A stretch of DNA of 64,000 nucleotides from Orientallactaga sibirica (taxonomy: Eukaryota; Chordata; Mammalia; Rodentia; Dipodidae). The DNA is taken from contig JAEOAD010000982.1 in assembly GCA_036365145.1 (NCBI GenBank), forward strand, positions 4,862,001 through 4,926,000, given 5' to 3'. Positions 42,111 to 54,518 of the stretch are shown here, one piece after another (the first letter of the stretch is position 1; the number at the start of each line of letters is the position of its first letter). The notes under the pieces are model-generated. The model saw nothing but the letters and a program-made list of their open reading frames with translations. It was not told where the DNA came from and searched no databases. The position numbers and the translations under genes were made by a program.

Positions 42111-42554
42111 TTTTTTAAAAATAGGATTAAAAGTTAGACTATTTCCCATTGGCTTTGTTCCATGATTACCCGAAAAAGAGTGCTGTCAGATTGAAATTTA
42201 AATATCTGAAACCTCCTTTCAGTGCTGAAAGAGGTATTGGGTTGTGATCATTTATAGTTGGCTAACTTTGTAAACATATTTAATTAATTAACCTGAATAT
42301 GTAATAGCATTCATTCATCCAAATACAAAGTTAACATCTATGGGTTTCATGCACTGATTTTAAGTCATAGTTATTCAAACCACTAACATATTAGTGTTAA
42401 TACATACAAAACCTATTATAATTAAGCATGTTGTTTGCTTGTTTGGTTAGTTGTTTTTGCTGTTTATTTTGTATACGTGTCCTGGAAATAAAACCCAAAA
42501 CCTTTCACTAAGCAATTTCTGTTCCACTGAGTTACATTCCACTCCTTAAATTTT
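42111..42554. other. No recognised feature
   Basis: AT-rich; a B4-head-like remnant (ggaaataaaacccaaaacc...) around 42480-42545 is possible. Confidence 0.4.
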
Positions 42555-42692
42555 TAACTTTGAGATAGTCTCACTAAGTTCCCCAGGCTGGTCTTGAATT
42601 TACTATATAGCCCAGACTGGCCTTGAACTTGAGATTCTTCTGCCTCAGCTTCTCAAGTATCTGGGATGACAGTCTTGCATCACCTGCCCCTG
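42555..42692 (-). mobile_element. B1 SINE, diverged
   Basis: Reverse: gagatagtctcactaagttcc, tcttgaatttactatatagcc, ctcaagtatctgggatgac. Confidence 0.87.
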
Positions 42693-42966
42693 TCAGTGTA
42701 CTTGATCTTTGAGTGAACAGATGATGGCATGAATTATCTGAAGAAGGAAAACATGTCAAATTATTTTGATTAATTTTGTCATTTTGTGCATCCTTGGTTG
42801 GACTATACTCTTTTCTTCCACTTTTGTTAAGTCTAAATGCAAAGAGTCCCCAAATTGAAAGGAATTCCCAATTCTCATTGCTATAATGAAGACACATATC
42901 CAAAGAAGAGGTCAGAAATCTTAATGGAAAGTGTGTTTACAGACTTCTAGAAAGACTAATAAAATG

Positions 42967-43325
42967 GAGTTTGATGAGGCAGCTCAATTGGTAAGGTGCT
43001 TGCCATATGACCACACAAGTGTGAGGACCTGAGTTTGGACCCCTCTAGCACATATATAAATGCCAGGTGTGGAGGAACATTCCTGTAATCCTAACACGCA
43101 GATGGAAGAGACAGGATGTTACCAGGGCAAGCTGGAAAGCTAGACTAGCTGAGTCAGTAAGATAGGATTTTGAGATAAGTGGTTTCAATAAATAAGGTGG
43201 AGAGTGATGGCGATACTGAACAACAACCTCTGGCTCCACTTTCTTGCACACACATGTGTGTTCCATATACCACACATGCATATACAAACACACAAACACC
43301 ACACTCATATACACATGCAAAAAAT
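42967..43325 (+). mobile_element. B4/RSINE1-type SINE
   Basis: Forward: tttgatgaggcagctcaattgg (head), gccaggtgtggaggaacattcc, gagagtgatggcgatactgaa, CA-rich tail. Confidence 0.88.
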
Positions 43326-44420
43326 TATTTTAAAAAGAGTATTTAAATCGAACTTTTCCAGATGGACTATAATGTAAATCATATTTATTCTTCCTTTTCT
43401 AAATATCTCAAATGATCATTCCATTTGATAGCTTGAGAAATCACTGTTAAAGTTATATAGGTACTTCAAGTGGCTGGGCTTTGAAAGGTTTAGCAGAGTT
43501 AGCATGAAAACCAGCCACACCCCTTTGGGGCTATTATTCTTTTGTTTTGGGTAAATCACTTGTAATACACTCATTGGTTAAAAGATATCTGCATTTGACT
43601 CAATATTTACTTGACAGAGAAGTCATAGGAAGGGCTTCATGTCACAGGAGGAAAATCATATGATTGATTCCTCTGGTTTTGTTAACCGGAGGTGGTAGAA
43701 AGGAACTCTTACTAAGATCCTGACATCCCACTGCCAGGAACCGGTATTTTCTTAATACTAAAATTAGCTTGGCTTTGCTGTGTTGTGAGCACTGATCTCT
43801 TTAATCATAAGGTCATAAATCATGCTTTTATGTGATGAAAATGATAGCATCCCTGGCATCCAGCAATAGCAGCAACTCGTAACAGACACCCACATCTGCC
43901 CTAAGGATGGGATGTGCTGTCTCTGAACATAGATTTATTCCGTTGCCACAAGGGAAGCATACATTTTACTAAAGACATTTGTGGACAGTTTTCTAAACTA
44001 CCATTTCTTTAATCTACAATACCATGGAGGGATGGTTTGGATCAGATTTTCACATCTTAAGTGATTAAGTAATGTTTCTTTCCTGATTTGTTGGTACTGG
44101 AGCCAATGTTCTTTTACCCATTATCTAAGATTTGACTTAATGTTCATGCTGGCGGAAATCAATGATTAAGGGGAGATTTAGGAATGTGGTGATGGTAAGT
44201 CAGAGTGGTTGGGGCAAGAAGTGTGGCATTTACACAAGTGTCATTGTTACCAAGACCATTTCCCCCTGACTCATTAGGATTCTCTGCATAAACTTGCTGT
44301 CTTGTCCATCTTGCATAGTGTTCTTAGGAGTCACTCATTATTCCTTCTCATCAGTCTTACTCAGTAGGACCAGTAAAACAGTTCAGCCACAGTTGAAAAT
44401 GGTAGTATGGAGGTTCCTTT
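43326..44420. other. No recognised feature
   Basis: About 1.1 kb of unique-looking sequence without long ORFs or recognised repeats. Confidence 0.45.
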
Positions 44421-44435
44421 AAAAGCTAAAGGCAG

Positions 44436-44606
44436 GGCTGGAGAAGATGGCTTCATGGTTAAGGCGCTTGCCTGCAAAGCCAAAGGACCCCGGTTTGATT
44501 CCCCAGGACCCACGTAAGCCAGATGCACAAGGAGGCGCATGCATCTGGAGTTCATTTGCAGTGGCTGGAGGCCCTGGTGTACCATTTTCTCTCTCACTTG
44601 CTCAAA

Positions 44607-44645
<39 letters not shown>

Positions 44646-44651
44646 ATTTTA
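44436..44651 (+). mobile_element. B2-superfamily (Dip-like) SINE
   Basis: Forward: ggctggagaagatggcttc, 'gccagatgcacaaggaggcgc', CT tail, (AAAT)n at 44604-44646. Perfect 15-bp target duplication aaaagctaaaggcag at 44421-44435 and 44652-44666. Confidence 0.96.
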
Positions 44652-44666
44652 AAAAGCTAAAGGCAG

Positions 44667-45310
44667 AGCTACCATAAGATCCAGCCAAAACACCCCAGGA
44701 AACATATACAAAGGTTTCTAAGTCAGCATGCTACAGACATCCTTGCTCATCAATGGTTACTGAAGCGCTATTCACAAGAGCTAACGTATATAACTAGTCT
44801 ATATGTTCAACAATAGATAAATGGATAAAGAACAGGTGATTATAGCCAGGCATAGTGGCCCACACATTTAATCCCAGCACTCAAAAGGCAGAGGTAGGAG
44901 AATCACTGAGTTCAAGGCCAGTCTGAGACTACAGTGAGTTCTGGGTCAGCCTGAGCTACAGGGAGACCCTATCTCAGAACCCCCCCACAAAAAAGAAAAA
45001 GGTGATTATAGTGAAAATAAAATATTTTTTTAGCCATAAAGAACAATAAAGTGTCATATTCAGGAAAACAGATAGAACAAGAAATCATGTTAAGTGATAT
45101 ACAACAGACAAAGAAAGACAAATATAGCATGTTCCTACTGAAAAGTGAAAACTGAAAAATGTAGATGAGAAAGTGGAATACTGATGAGTAAGGGATTTGG
45201 CATGGTGGACTGTGGAAAGTGAGAGCAAATTTGTTCAGTATACACTGTGAATATGAACTGGAAATATCACATAGAACAATATTCATATGCACAACAATTA
45301 GTAAAATTTA
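44667..45310 (+). mobile_element. Old L1 3' region (sense), split by a B1
   Basis: agctaccataagatccagcc, tcaatggttactgaagcgc, aatagataaatggataaag, then after the B1 ttagccataaagaacaat, aatcatgttaagtgatatac, catgttcctactgaaaag. Confidence 0.85.
44845..44999 (+). mobile_element. B1 SINE inside L1
   Basis: Forward: gccaggcatagtggcccacac, atcccagcactcaaaagg, gagttctgggtcagcctgag. Perfect 11-bp target duplication aggtgattata at 44834-44844 and 45000-45010. Confidence 0.96.
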
Positions 45311-45317
45311 AAACTTG

Positions 45318-45640
45318 ATATAGAGGGTGAGGAGATGACCCATCACAAGAAGACCATAATTTGGATCCTATCACCATGTAAAATGCTGGGTGTGGTGACA
45401 CATGCCTATAATCCCAGTATTGGGAAGGCAGAGACAGGATGATCTCTGGAGCTTGGAGGCTTTCTAAGCTAGCCAAATTCATGGACCCCAGGTTCAGTGA
45501 GAGACTTCAAAATAAGAAAGACACCTGATGTCAACCTCTTATCGCCACTCTTAAGTGGACACACAGAAACTCAAACACATGTACCCACACATGCATAAAC
45601 TCATATGCAGATGCACAACACACACAGAAAAAACTTGACA
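45318..45640 (+). mobile_element. B4/RSINE1-type SINE
   Basis: Forward: gagggtgaggagatgaccc, tgctgggtgtggtgacacatg, taatcccagtattgggaagg, gacacctgatgtcaacctc, CA-rich end. Confidence 0.9.
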
Positions 45641-45714
45641 AATTCTCATATTAGACAGGAGGTACTGTAATCTGTCTCATTGTCTTTTCCATTTGATGTC
45701 ACAAAAGTTCTTTA

Positions 45715-45990
45715 ACAGTGATTATATTTCACCAAAAAACATCCTTTACAGATCGATAAGAAAAATATCTTGTGAACTTCCAAAAGAACTTTAAAACACA
45801 GAGACTGAGTGATGCATACCTAACCCCATGGTGAATATCAATAACCCCACTGAGGAGGACCCTCAGCGGAATGGAGATAGGGAAGAGGAGCATAAAAAGA
45901 TCACACAGGGGAAGTGAGCCAACACACAGTTTTTTCATACAGTAAGGCCATAATTACTAAAAATTAAAAACTCAAAGACATAAAATGGAA
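45715..45990 (+). mobile_element. L1 3'-UTR, family A terminal part (sense)
   Basis: ccccatggtgaatatcaataacc, ccactgaggaggaccctcagcgg, aatggagatagggaagagg; A-rich end. It parallels 54350-54515. Confidence 0.75.
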
Positions 45991-46827
45991 GAAAAGAGTA
46001 GAAGAAGTAAAATCATTTCTAGATAATTAGAACTATTTATTATATTTTTCCTGTTTAATTTTCTTTTGGAAAGTTCACTTAATCAACTTGCTGTATAAAA
46101 TTTCTTTGATTCAAGGGTGCAAAGTAAAGCATTTGGAAAAGTTGGCTTCCAGTTTTTAACTTATTTGTTTCAAAAAAGATTATGAAAATAGTAACTGAAA
46201 ATGGAAATACTATGAGGTTTTTCTTTTTCTCCTTAGTTGACCCCGTTGGAAATCTTGCCTTTCATGCTTTTGCAAGTTGTGTTGTGTTGTGTGCTGAAGT
46301 AGCTTAATACTAGCAAATACCATTGAAATCATGAACATGTTTCTAAAAATAGCAAAATTCAAGGTCTCATTATGTTGACAGAGAGAACAGGGAGGCGATG
46401 AGTACACAACAGGGGGAAAAGCAGGGTTCTATTTACTTCAAACAACAACATATGGAATGAATTATTCAATCTAATTTGACATTAGTTTTTTTTAAATTCT
46501 AAATTTGCACTGCTTTTGAGACATAACTATTTTTATGTTCCATTTTAAGCCATACACACTTAATTTTAGAGAGTTTTAAGACTAAATCAAAGCCATGACC
46601 TGATTTTTGTCTGTATCATGAAAAATAGTCCATAGGATATGAACTTTCTTGCTTTTCATACATTTTAAAAAACATGCATGAAAACATTAATTTTACCACT
46701 CTTTTGAGGATATAATTGGAAAACTTCTGAAAATTACAACCATACATTTTATTTTGTATTAAGGAATGCAAAAGAAAAATGTTTTCCTATTTTAAAATTA
46801 TCTTTTTTAAAAAAGCATCAATGAAGC
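45991..46827. other. No recognised feature
   Basis: AT-rich unique sequence. Confidence 0.45.
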
Positions 46828-47016
46828 TTTATTTTTATTTTTATTTATTTATATGAGAGAGAGAAAGAGGAAGAGAGAGAGAAAGAGAGAGAGATTGAGA
46901 GAAAGAATGGGCACACCAGAGCCTCCAGCCACTTATGTGGGTCCTGGGGAATCAAACCAAGGTCTTTTGGCTTTGCAGGCAAGTGCCTTAACCACTATGC
47001 AATCTATCTATCCCCC
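46828..47016 (-). mobile_element. B2-superfamily (Dip-like) SINE with internal deletion
   Basis: Reverse: GA tail, 'gaatgggcacaccagagcctccagccac' jumps directly to 'ttatgtgggtcctgggg'. About 45 bp of the body are missing. Head ending near 47016. Confidence 0.9.
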
Positions 47017-47668
47017 TATTTAAAAAATATCCCACCACCTATTGTGTTTCCTGTTTGTCATGGCATATACTTTTTGATAGTACTCATGAGAAAAGTTTTT
47101 TTTTTTTTTCTGGAGTCCTGTCCCAAGGAAAGTAAAATGAAAAAACTGAATCCCACAGATTCTGATTTTGATTTTGAAAAACAGCCTGCCAGTGTTCTGA
47201 AGTGAACATTAACTACAATGTTGTGAATCACCATGTACCCTGCTTTCAATAAAAATCCATAATTTTATCACAGAAATTTCCCTGGAATAATAATTGTCTG
47301 GAAGGCTCATAGCCAAAATTTATTCTAAGCATGCCAGGAATTACAAAATGATCATCAGTTTTCTTTTGCATGACAATCTACTTTAATAAATAGTCATCCA
47401 AAGACTTGGCCTCTTTCAGCAGAATTCTATTAATCTATTATGCTGTCATATACTTTACTGAGAAATTGAAAAATATACTTGGCAAACATATGATGACTGC
47501 GAGAGCAAATAGTTGCTAATGTGTAGTATGCAAGTTTTTGTGGCAAGGACAAATTTTGTGACATGTGGGGGGGTTTGCTTTTATGTATGTGTGTCTAGTA
47601 TTTTGTGTGTGTGTTTTGGTTTGCTTTTGGGTGTGTCTATTGTGTTGTGTGTGTATTTGTTTGATACT
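47017..47668. other. No recognised feature
   Basis: AT-rich sequence with a GT-rich stretch at 47570-47662; no gene signal. Confidence 0.45.
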
Positions 47669-47683
47669 AAGGTTATGATTTTT

Positions 47684-47834
47684 TTTTTGTTTTTTTTCGA
47701 GGTAGGGTCTCACTCTAGCCCAGGCTGACCTGGAATTCACTATGTAGTCTCAGGATGGCCTTGAACTCATGGTGATCCTCCCACCTCTGCCTCCCGAGTG
47801 CTGGGATTAAAGGCGTGCACCACCACGCCCAGCT
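47684..47834 (-). mobile_element. B1 SINE, young
   Basis: Reverse: ttttcgaggtagggtctcac, gacctggaattcactatgtag, gcctcccgagtgctgggatt, caccaccacgcccagct; CpGs kept. Target duplication aaggttatgattttt at about 47669-47683 and 47835-47849. Confidence 0.97.
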
Positions 47835-47896
47835 AAGGTTATGATTTTTGTGAGTGCCCCCAGAACTCTTCAGAATAAAGGAAACAAAAAGCTTCT

Positions 47897-48135
47897 GGGG
47901 CTGGAGAGATGGCTTAGCAGTTACAGTGCTTACCTGAGAAGCCTAAGGACTCATGTTTCAGTCTCCAGGTCCCATGTAAGTCAGATGCACAAGGTGATGC
48001 AAATGCACAAGTCTGCGCATGCACACAAGATGGTGCATGCATCTGGAGTTTGATTGCAGTGGCTGGAGGCCCTGACATGCCAATTCTCTCTTGTGCGCAC
48101 TCACTCTCACTCTCTTTCTGATTTAAAAAAAAAAC
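47897..48135 (+). mobile_element. B2-superfamily (Dip-like) SINE with duplicated body segment
   Basis: Forward: ggggctggagagatggcttag. The segment 'agatgcacaaggtgatgc' is followed by related copies ('aaatgcacaagtctgcgcatg', 'cacacaagatggtgcatg'), a local expansion of the body. CT tail. Confidence 0.92.
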
Positions 48136-48981
48136 TTTCTGTACTTCTTTGTTTATGCACCTGATTTTTTTGAATACATATATGTGTGTTTAAGTAAATA
48201 TATGTTTTTTAAGTGAAAGAAAATATTAGCAAAGCATATATTTTAGAAAGAAGAAATATACATATACCCAACTATACATGTATGCATATGTCTATTATCT
48301 CCCTATCTATCTACCATCTATCTATTCATCCGACAAGCACAATTCTACCCACTTTACAAATAGACAAATGACAATTTCATGTGCCATGGGAATGAAATGA
48401 TAATGTATTAAGACAAAATTGTTACAATTTTGTGAATGCTTTGAAACATTTATACATAGAGCTGTATCGTATATGCAAACAGCTGTGCTGTCAATACATG
48501 CTAGCACTTTTCTTTGACAAACATGTCATTGGTATTTAATGATAGAATTATCTTGCAAATGTTCTTGTGTCAGAAACAATGGCTGAATTCTTAATTGTTC
48601 CAGTTCTTGATATCCCTGCATGGATTCTAATTGTTTATCCCTCAAATGGGAGGCAAATATTTTGAAGTGTTATCATCACTAGGAAGTAGGAGATTCTTTT
48701 CTTCTTTGTTTGTAAAGTGAGTTTTGTTCATTAAAAGGCAGAATTGACATTTACTTGATTATTGTAGATGTACAATGAAGAGCAAGTAGTCTGACATTAC
48801 ATAAGCCCAGGAGATTGTAATATTGGCTATGATTGTCTCTTTGGTTCAGCTGAGATATGTACTCTACTTCTTTTTGAAATTATTTCTTACTATGTAGATA
48901 CTTAATCTGAATATGATATTCTTTGTCAGGAATGGATCATTTCATCACTTCATTTCCTGATATTACCTTTAAAAACTTATT
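48136..48981. other. No recognised feature
   Basis: AT-rich sequence with short (TATC)n-like repeats at 48290-48330. Confidence 0.45.
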
Positions 48982-49190
48982 GTGGAGAGATGGCTTAGTG
49001 GTTAAGGTATTTGCCTGTGAAGATTAAGGACCCAGGTTCTATTCTCCAGGTCCCATGTAAGCCAGATGCACATGGTGGCACATGCATCTGTAGTTTGTTT
49101 GCAGTGGCTGGAGGCCTTCCCATTCTCCCTCTCCATCTCTCTCTTTCTCTCCCTATCTCTAATAAATAAATAAAAACTAAAAATAAAAGC
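48982..49190 (+). mobile_element. B2-superfamily (Dip-like) SINE, 5' end lost
   Basis: Starts at tggagagatggcttagtgg, missing the first bases of the head; 'gccagatgcacatggtggcac', CT tail, (AAAT)n. Confidence 0.94.
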
Positions 49191-49194
49191 AAAA

Positions 49195-50700
49195 CATGGA
49201 AGGGAATGGGTGGGGGAACACAAAACTGAACCCAAATTGAGCTGGTACCATAAAATCCTATACCCTGGAAGTCAGACTAAAAGCTGGAATCCTCAAGAGG
49301 ACCTTAGGGGGAGCACCAGAATCGAAGGGCCGTGGAAAGGGTGAGACAAACCCTAACCTCAAGTTCCTCCTGTTTCTCTTTCTTCTATGTCTTTTTCTTT
49401 TTTCTTTTCCCTTGGCCCTGGCCTGTAATTCCCTGTACCAGGATCTGATCTACATCCACAATAAGCTGTTGATCAGAGAAACCTACTAGATCTCCCAAAA
49501 CAAACAAGACAGACTTCTGTCAGAGCACTTAATTACCCACTAGAGGTTAATGGTAAGACTCTACTGCTGAACACACCATACGCTGTCAGAATGGACCGTG
49601 GAGAGACCTGGTTGGAATCCAGAGGAGAGCCAGTCTCCAGACAATTAGCCCATCTAATGCTAGAAGGCACTACATGAGCTACTGGGGGAAAGTGGCCAAC
49701 ATCTGTCCAAGCAACCCAAAGTCTAAGCGATTCAGAAGCAAACAACCTGAGGTAATGCTCACACAAGTTCAATAGTGGCACACAGCCATGGTGGGTAACC
49801 AACTGCTCTTGGATTGGCTAACAGATCCTCTCAGTGGAAAGGAAAACATATCTGGAAACTGGGAAACAAGTCAGAATCATATCCAGATAACGATTCTGCT
49901 TTCCATTGTCAAACTCCTACCAACCTTAGACTATAAGAGGGTCTACACCCTTTAAATTCTCTCTAAATTAATAATGGCTATCCCATTTAACCAGTGCTAA
50001 CTTCACTCTCCATTGGAGAATCTGCTTCTCTTTGTCTGATGAGAGCTGGACCTCAGGAGATAAACCACCCAGCACACTCCACCCTGGCCCCAGCTGAAAC
50101 CGCAGGGGAATTAGGGAAATGAGCAAGAGCGCTCCTTTCTTAGTGAATCTGATATCAGCTCAACGGTGATGGAGGTAGACACTGAAGACACTCAACACCT
50201 AACAAAGCAGAGATGCAGAGGCTCCTAAGTGCCCATCACTGAAGTAGACTTAAAATGCTCCCAGGTGGTGGCACATGCCTTTAATCCCAGCACTCGGGAG
50301 GTAGAGGTAGGAGGATCCCCGTGAGTTCGAGGCCACCCTGAGACTACATAGTGAATTCCAGGTCAGCCTGGACCACAGTGAGATCCTACCTCAAAAAACC
50401 AAAAAAAAAAAAAAACCCACAAAAACAAAACAAAAAACCTCCCAGCATGGCTCAGGGAATTTTGTGGAAGAGGGGGCGGAAGGAAAGACTGTTAGAGACA
50501 TTTTGCACAGAGACATTGCCTCCCCCCCATAATGCATGACCCACAATGCCCATGGGGTTGACCTGCATCCCCAACAAGGAAGGCCTCTTCAGAAAAGTGT
50601 AGAGGCAGAGAGGAGGGAAAGGATGGTACCAACATGTGTTTTTTACATACTAAATATGTCCATATCTAATAAAAAGAGTAAAACTTATTGTGTATACTAT
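49195..50700 (+). mobile_element. L1 3'-UTR, family A, long copy (sense), split by a B1
   Basis: Sense version of 8.8-10.2 kb, extending slightly further: ggtaccataaaatcctatacc, gacagacttctgtcagagc, gaccgtggagagacctgg, ccatggtgggtaaccaac, ctctccattggagaatctgc, ctcagggaattttgtgg. No ORF2 sequence. Confidence 0.82.
50259..50424 (+). mobile_element. B1 SINE inside L1
   Basis: Forward: caggtggtggcacatgcc, agcactcgggaggtagagg, gagttcgaggccaccctgag, gaccacagtgagatcctacc, A-rich end. The head is slightly truncated. Confidence 0.95.
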
Positions 50701-51374
50701 CATATTATAACTCTTTCATTCCTTCATTCAATACCTTTCTCATTGCCTTTGTCTATCTCAGATGAGAATACAGCAATGAAGATCAGACTATTTCTTACCT
50801 TAAGAAATGCTTGTTCTGACAGAAGATATATAGCATGTAAAATATACATGTATTTTCTCTTCCATGACTCCATTGCTTGCTAGGAGTAATTTCTAGTTAT
50901 TTCTAATTCATATTAGTAGACAGGACACACAGAACTTCACTAGAGCAGAACTTCTTAATTTTTCCCACACATGACCCTTCTGTCCCGAAAAACTTTAATT
51001 CAACCCTAGGCATATAAATATATAAAATAGGTATACTAATTAAACATTTTACTGTAATAATGAAAATTTTTTTTTCAAAACATTTTTATGCCATATATTA
51101 TTTTTACCAATTATTAAAAATGAAAGCAAATTTGCATACTCACTGCATGGACTAGCTTGTTTCTTACACATAATGCATTAAGTTTTGGCTGAATATCTGA
51201 TAGTGTAGGACGTAGCGCATCTTCAACCTTTTTCAGAATTGACTGATATTTGGATTACAATCATCGCTGCTGAGAAGAATGTTGCAGAAATTATTAGAAT
51301 TTCTGTCTTAATTCCAAGCCAAATTTCAATGAATGATTTCTTTCCATGAAATTCTATACAACAACTCCAAAAAC
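50701..51374. other. No recognised feature
   Basis: AT-rich. 50940-51060 has features of a decayed interspersed repeat (ttcttaatttttcccacacatgaccc) that I cannot classify. Confidence 0.35.
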
Positions 51375-52400
51375 AATTCTTCCCCCTCCCCCAATGGCAT
51401 ATCTATTCATTGTACATAATACTGGGTTTCATGACTTCTTCCTACAAACATAATGCACATATCTCCTCCACATTGCTTTCCTCCCTTTTCTCCCTGTCCC
51501 CTCCCATTTGTCCTCTACTTAACTCTGACTTTCATGTCATATTTACAGCCATGATTTTATGTATCTATATAAAATCTAGGAAGCACACATGTGAGAAAAC
51601 ATGCAGTATCTTTCTTTCTGAGTCTGGCATATTTCTTTAATATGATGCTCTCCAGTTGCATTCATTTTTCCATAAATGATATCACTTCATTCTACCTTAT
51701 GGCTGAAAAGAATTCCATTATGTATATATACTACATTTTCCTTATCCAGTCCTCTGTTGACAGACACCTAGGTTGGTTCCATAACTTAGCTACTGTGAGT
51801 AGTGTTGCAATAAACACTGATGTGCAAGTATCTCTGTTATATGTTGACTTGGAGTCCTTTGTGTAAATACCTAGGAGTGGTATCACTTTAGCTTTTTAAA
51901 GACCTCCACACTGGGCTGGAGAGATGGCTTAATGGTTAAGGCTCTTGCCTGAAAAGCTAAAGGACCCAGACTCAGTTCCTTGAGACACACATTGGCCAGA
52001 TGCACAAGGTGATGCACTCATCTTGAGTTCATTTGCAGTGGCTAGAGGCCCTGTAATGCCCATTCTCTCTCTCTCTTTCTCTGTCTCTGTCTCCTTCTCT
52101 CCCTCTCTCTCTCTCTCAAATGAATAAATAAAAATAATAAAATAAAACATTAAAAAAGAGTTCCACACTGTTTCCCACAGTGGCTGGAATACATTCCTAC
52201 CCACAGTGTATAAGGGTTCTGTTTTCACAGCATCCTTGCCAGCCAGCACTTGTTATTTGTTATCTTGATGAGTTCCATTTTGACTGAGGTGAATTGGAAC
52301 CTCGGTATAATTTTAATTTTCATTCTTGGATGTCTTGATATAAATATGTTTTTATGTTTATTGGCCACTTGTAGTTCATCTTAAAAAACTTTATTCATTT
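51375..52400 (-). mobile_element. Old L1 3' region (antisense), split by a SINE
   Basis: Reverse L1 order: gttgcattcatttttcc, ctgaaaagaattccattatgtatat, gttgacagacacctaggttgg, gttgcaataaacactgatg, then after the SINE cccacagtgtataagggttc, ttgactgaggtgaattgg, attggccacttgtag. Confidence 0.88.
51913..52155 (+). mobile_element. B2-superfamily (Dip-like) SINE inside L1
   Basis: Forward: gggctggagagatggcttaatg, 'ggccagatgcacaaggtgatgc', CT tail, ATAAA-rich end. Target duplication tccacact at 51905-51912 and 52162-52169. Confidence 0.94.
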
Positions 52401-52433
52401 ATTTGAAAGACTGAGAGACAGAAAAAGAGCGAG

Positions 52434-52562
52434 AAGCCAGGTGTTGTGGTGCACCCTTTAATCCCAGCACTTGGGAAGCAGAGATAGAAGGATCGCTGTG
52501 AGTTCAAGGCCACCCTGAGACTGCATAGTGAATTCCAGGTCAGCCTGGGCTAGAGTGAGAAG
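52434..52562 (+). mobile_element. B1 SINE, no A tail
   Basis: Forward: agccaggtgttgtggtgcacc, atcccagcacttgggaag, ggccaccctgagactgcatag, ggtcagcctgggctagagtgag. It ends abruptly without the usual A-rich tail. Confidence 0.92.
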
Positions 52563-52699
52563 GAATTTATTAATCTTAATTTGGGTAATGTTAACAACTA
52601 CACCTGAGGAAGGGCTGCTTATTTGGAAATGAAGAGAAGAAAAGAATAAAGTTGGTCTTTTCCTCTTATGCCCTGCCACTAGTAGAAGGTCTTCTTTCC

Positions 52700-53058
52700 A
52701 GTATTTTTTAAAAATTTTTTGACATCTTCCATAATTGTAGAAAATAACCCATGGTATTTCCCTCCCTCCCTCCTTCTTTCCCCTTCACAACTTCACTCTC
52801 TATCATATCCCCTCACCCTCTCAATCAGACTCTTTTTTTCAGTGTGATGTCATGATCTTTTCCTCCAGTTATGATGGGCTTGCGTAGGTAGTGACAGGCA
52901 CTTTGAGGTCATGGATACCCAGGCCATTTTGTGTCTGGAGAAGCACGTGGCAAGGAGTTCTACTCTTCCTTTGGCTCTTACATTCTGCCGCCTCTTCTGC
53001 ATTGGACCCTGAGCCTTGGAAGATGTGATAGAGATATTTCAGTGCTGAGCACTCCTCT
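52700..53058 (-). mobile_element. L1 3' end, family B (antisense), 5'-truncated
   Basis: Same start as 10660: ttttgacatcttccataattg, accccatgg-type block, cagtgtgatgtcatgatc, ccattttgtgtctggagaagc, gaccctgagccttggaag. It stops near 53058. Confidence 0.83.
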
Positions 53059-54189
53059 TGAGTTTAGAATAGTCTGTTATAGCACACAATATTCTTTCCA
53101 ACCATGCATCTTGGAGGACAATTTCTGTTTACACCCACAATATTAGAATATATTTCCACATCCAAGTGTTTTTCTATGTCTCTCCTCTCTTTCTCTTCCC
53201 CTTCCTCTCTGCTATAAGCATGCACAGACATAAAAGTCCTGGGAATAAAGTCAATAACTGGATATAATCTGATGGAAATATTCACAAATTTAAAATAATT
53301 TTTCCTTCCTATGGAAAGATAATTGAAGGTTTCCTCCCAATGTCTCAGACAAGTTCCCTGATGGGACTTACCTCCTGGAACCTATGGCAATTTCTCATTC
53401 ATCCTCATCACAAAATCATGAGCTCCCTCTTTTCCTGTATTCTCATTTCTTTGTCATCATTCTTATGATCACTTGTGAATGAACTATCCATCTTCAAGTT
53501 TGGCTTTGGAAGAAAACCCAACTAGACAAGCACTAGTGGGGAATTGACATTAAATAAGAAGTGAAGTGACCCAAGCTCAGAAAGCCCAAAGTTTCACGTT
53601 ACATCTGATAGGGAGATGCCAGCTTTCAATATTAATATGCATGTGTAAGTGGGGGGGAATGTGGGTAAAACTTATAAAGACATAATGGCAATCAAGAGAT
53701 AAGTAGGAAGAGGGATGAGGGAAGGGCCAAGTTATATACATGACATGTTCACAGATGGGGAGGACATTTGTGGGTAATGGGAAATGGGGGGGAGAATGAG
53801 GATAGGGGAGAGGATGGAGAGAGAACCAATTAAAACAAATGGTTTGTGAAAAGGTCAGAATGCATGATACCCAAATATCTATATGCCAAACAAAAAGTAA
53901 AATAAAATAAAAAGAAATTGCAAAGGAGATATTGAGAGTTTTGACATGAGACTAAATTTCTAAAAAATTAAAAGTAAGTGATAGTCTTGGGAAATACTAT
54001 AAACAATATTAAAAAGATATTATTTGTAATAATGACAGTATAAAAAGAAAAAATAATAATGCACCAAAAATGAGCAAAAATAAAGATGTGAATAAAGATT
54101 TTACTGTACAAGAAACAAAGTAAATAGATACAAATTTGGTGGTAATTATGATTTTAAATTAAGTGTATAATTTAGTTCTCCTGGCATGC
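53059..54189. other. Mostly unclassified, purine-rich right half
   Basis: 53640-53900 is G/A-rich (gtgggggggaatg, gggaaatgggggggagaatg) and then A-rich. It resembles the polypurine part of an L1 3'-UTR in sense orientation. The left half shows nothing recognisable. Confidence 0.4.
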
Positions 54190-54515
54190 TTCAGATACCA
54201 AAGGAACTTAGACCTTTTAATCCTTCATCATCTGACACATGCTATTATATTGTATAACTTACCTGAGAAAAATCTGTTGACGTAAGAAATAGTGAAATCA
54301 TAGATGTTTTAGGGTACTTGACTACAGATACATCTGGTACCATTGACTTGTAATTCATAACCTCACAGTGAATACCAGTTTCCACAATGAGGAAGGCCCT
54401 CAGTGGAATGGGGACGGGGAGAGGAGATATAAGAATATAGCATGATGGGTATATGACCAATATGTGCACTATTCATACAGTAAACTTCAGAATTAATTTA
54501 AAAATGTAAACCAAA
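54190..54515 (+). mobile_element. L1 3'-UTR, family A terminal part (sense)
   Basis: cataacctcacagtgaatacc, aatgaggaaggccctcagtgg, aatggggacggggagagg, A-rich end; parallel to 45.8 and 20.0 kb. Confidence 0.75.
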
Positions 54516-54518
54516 GGG

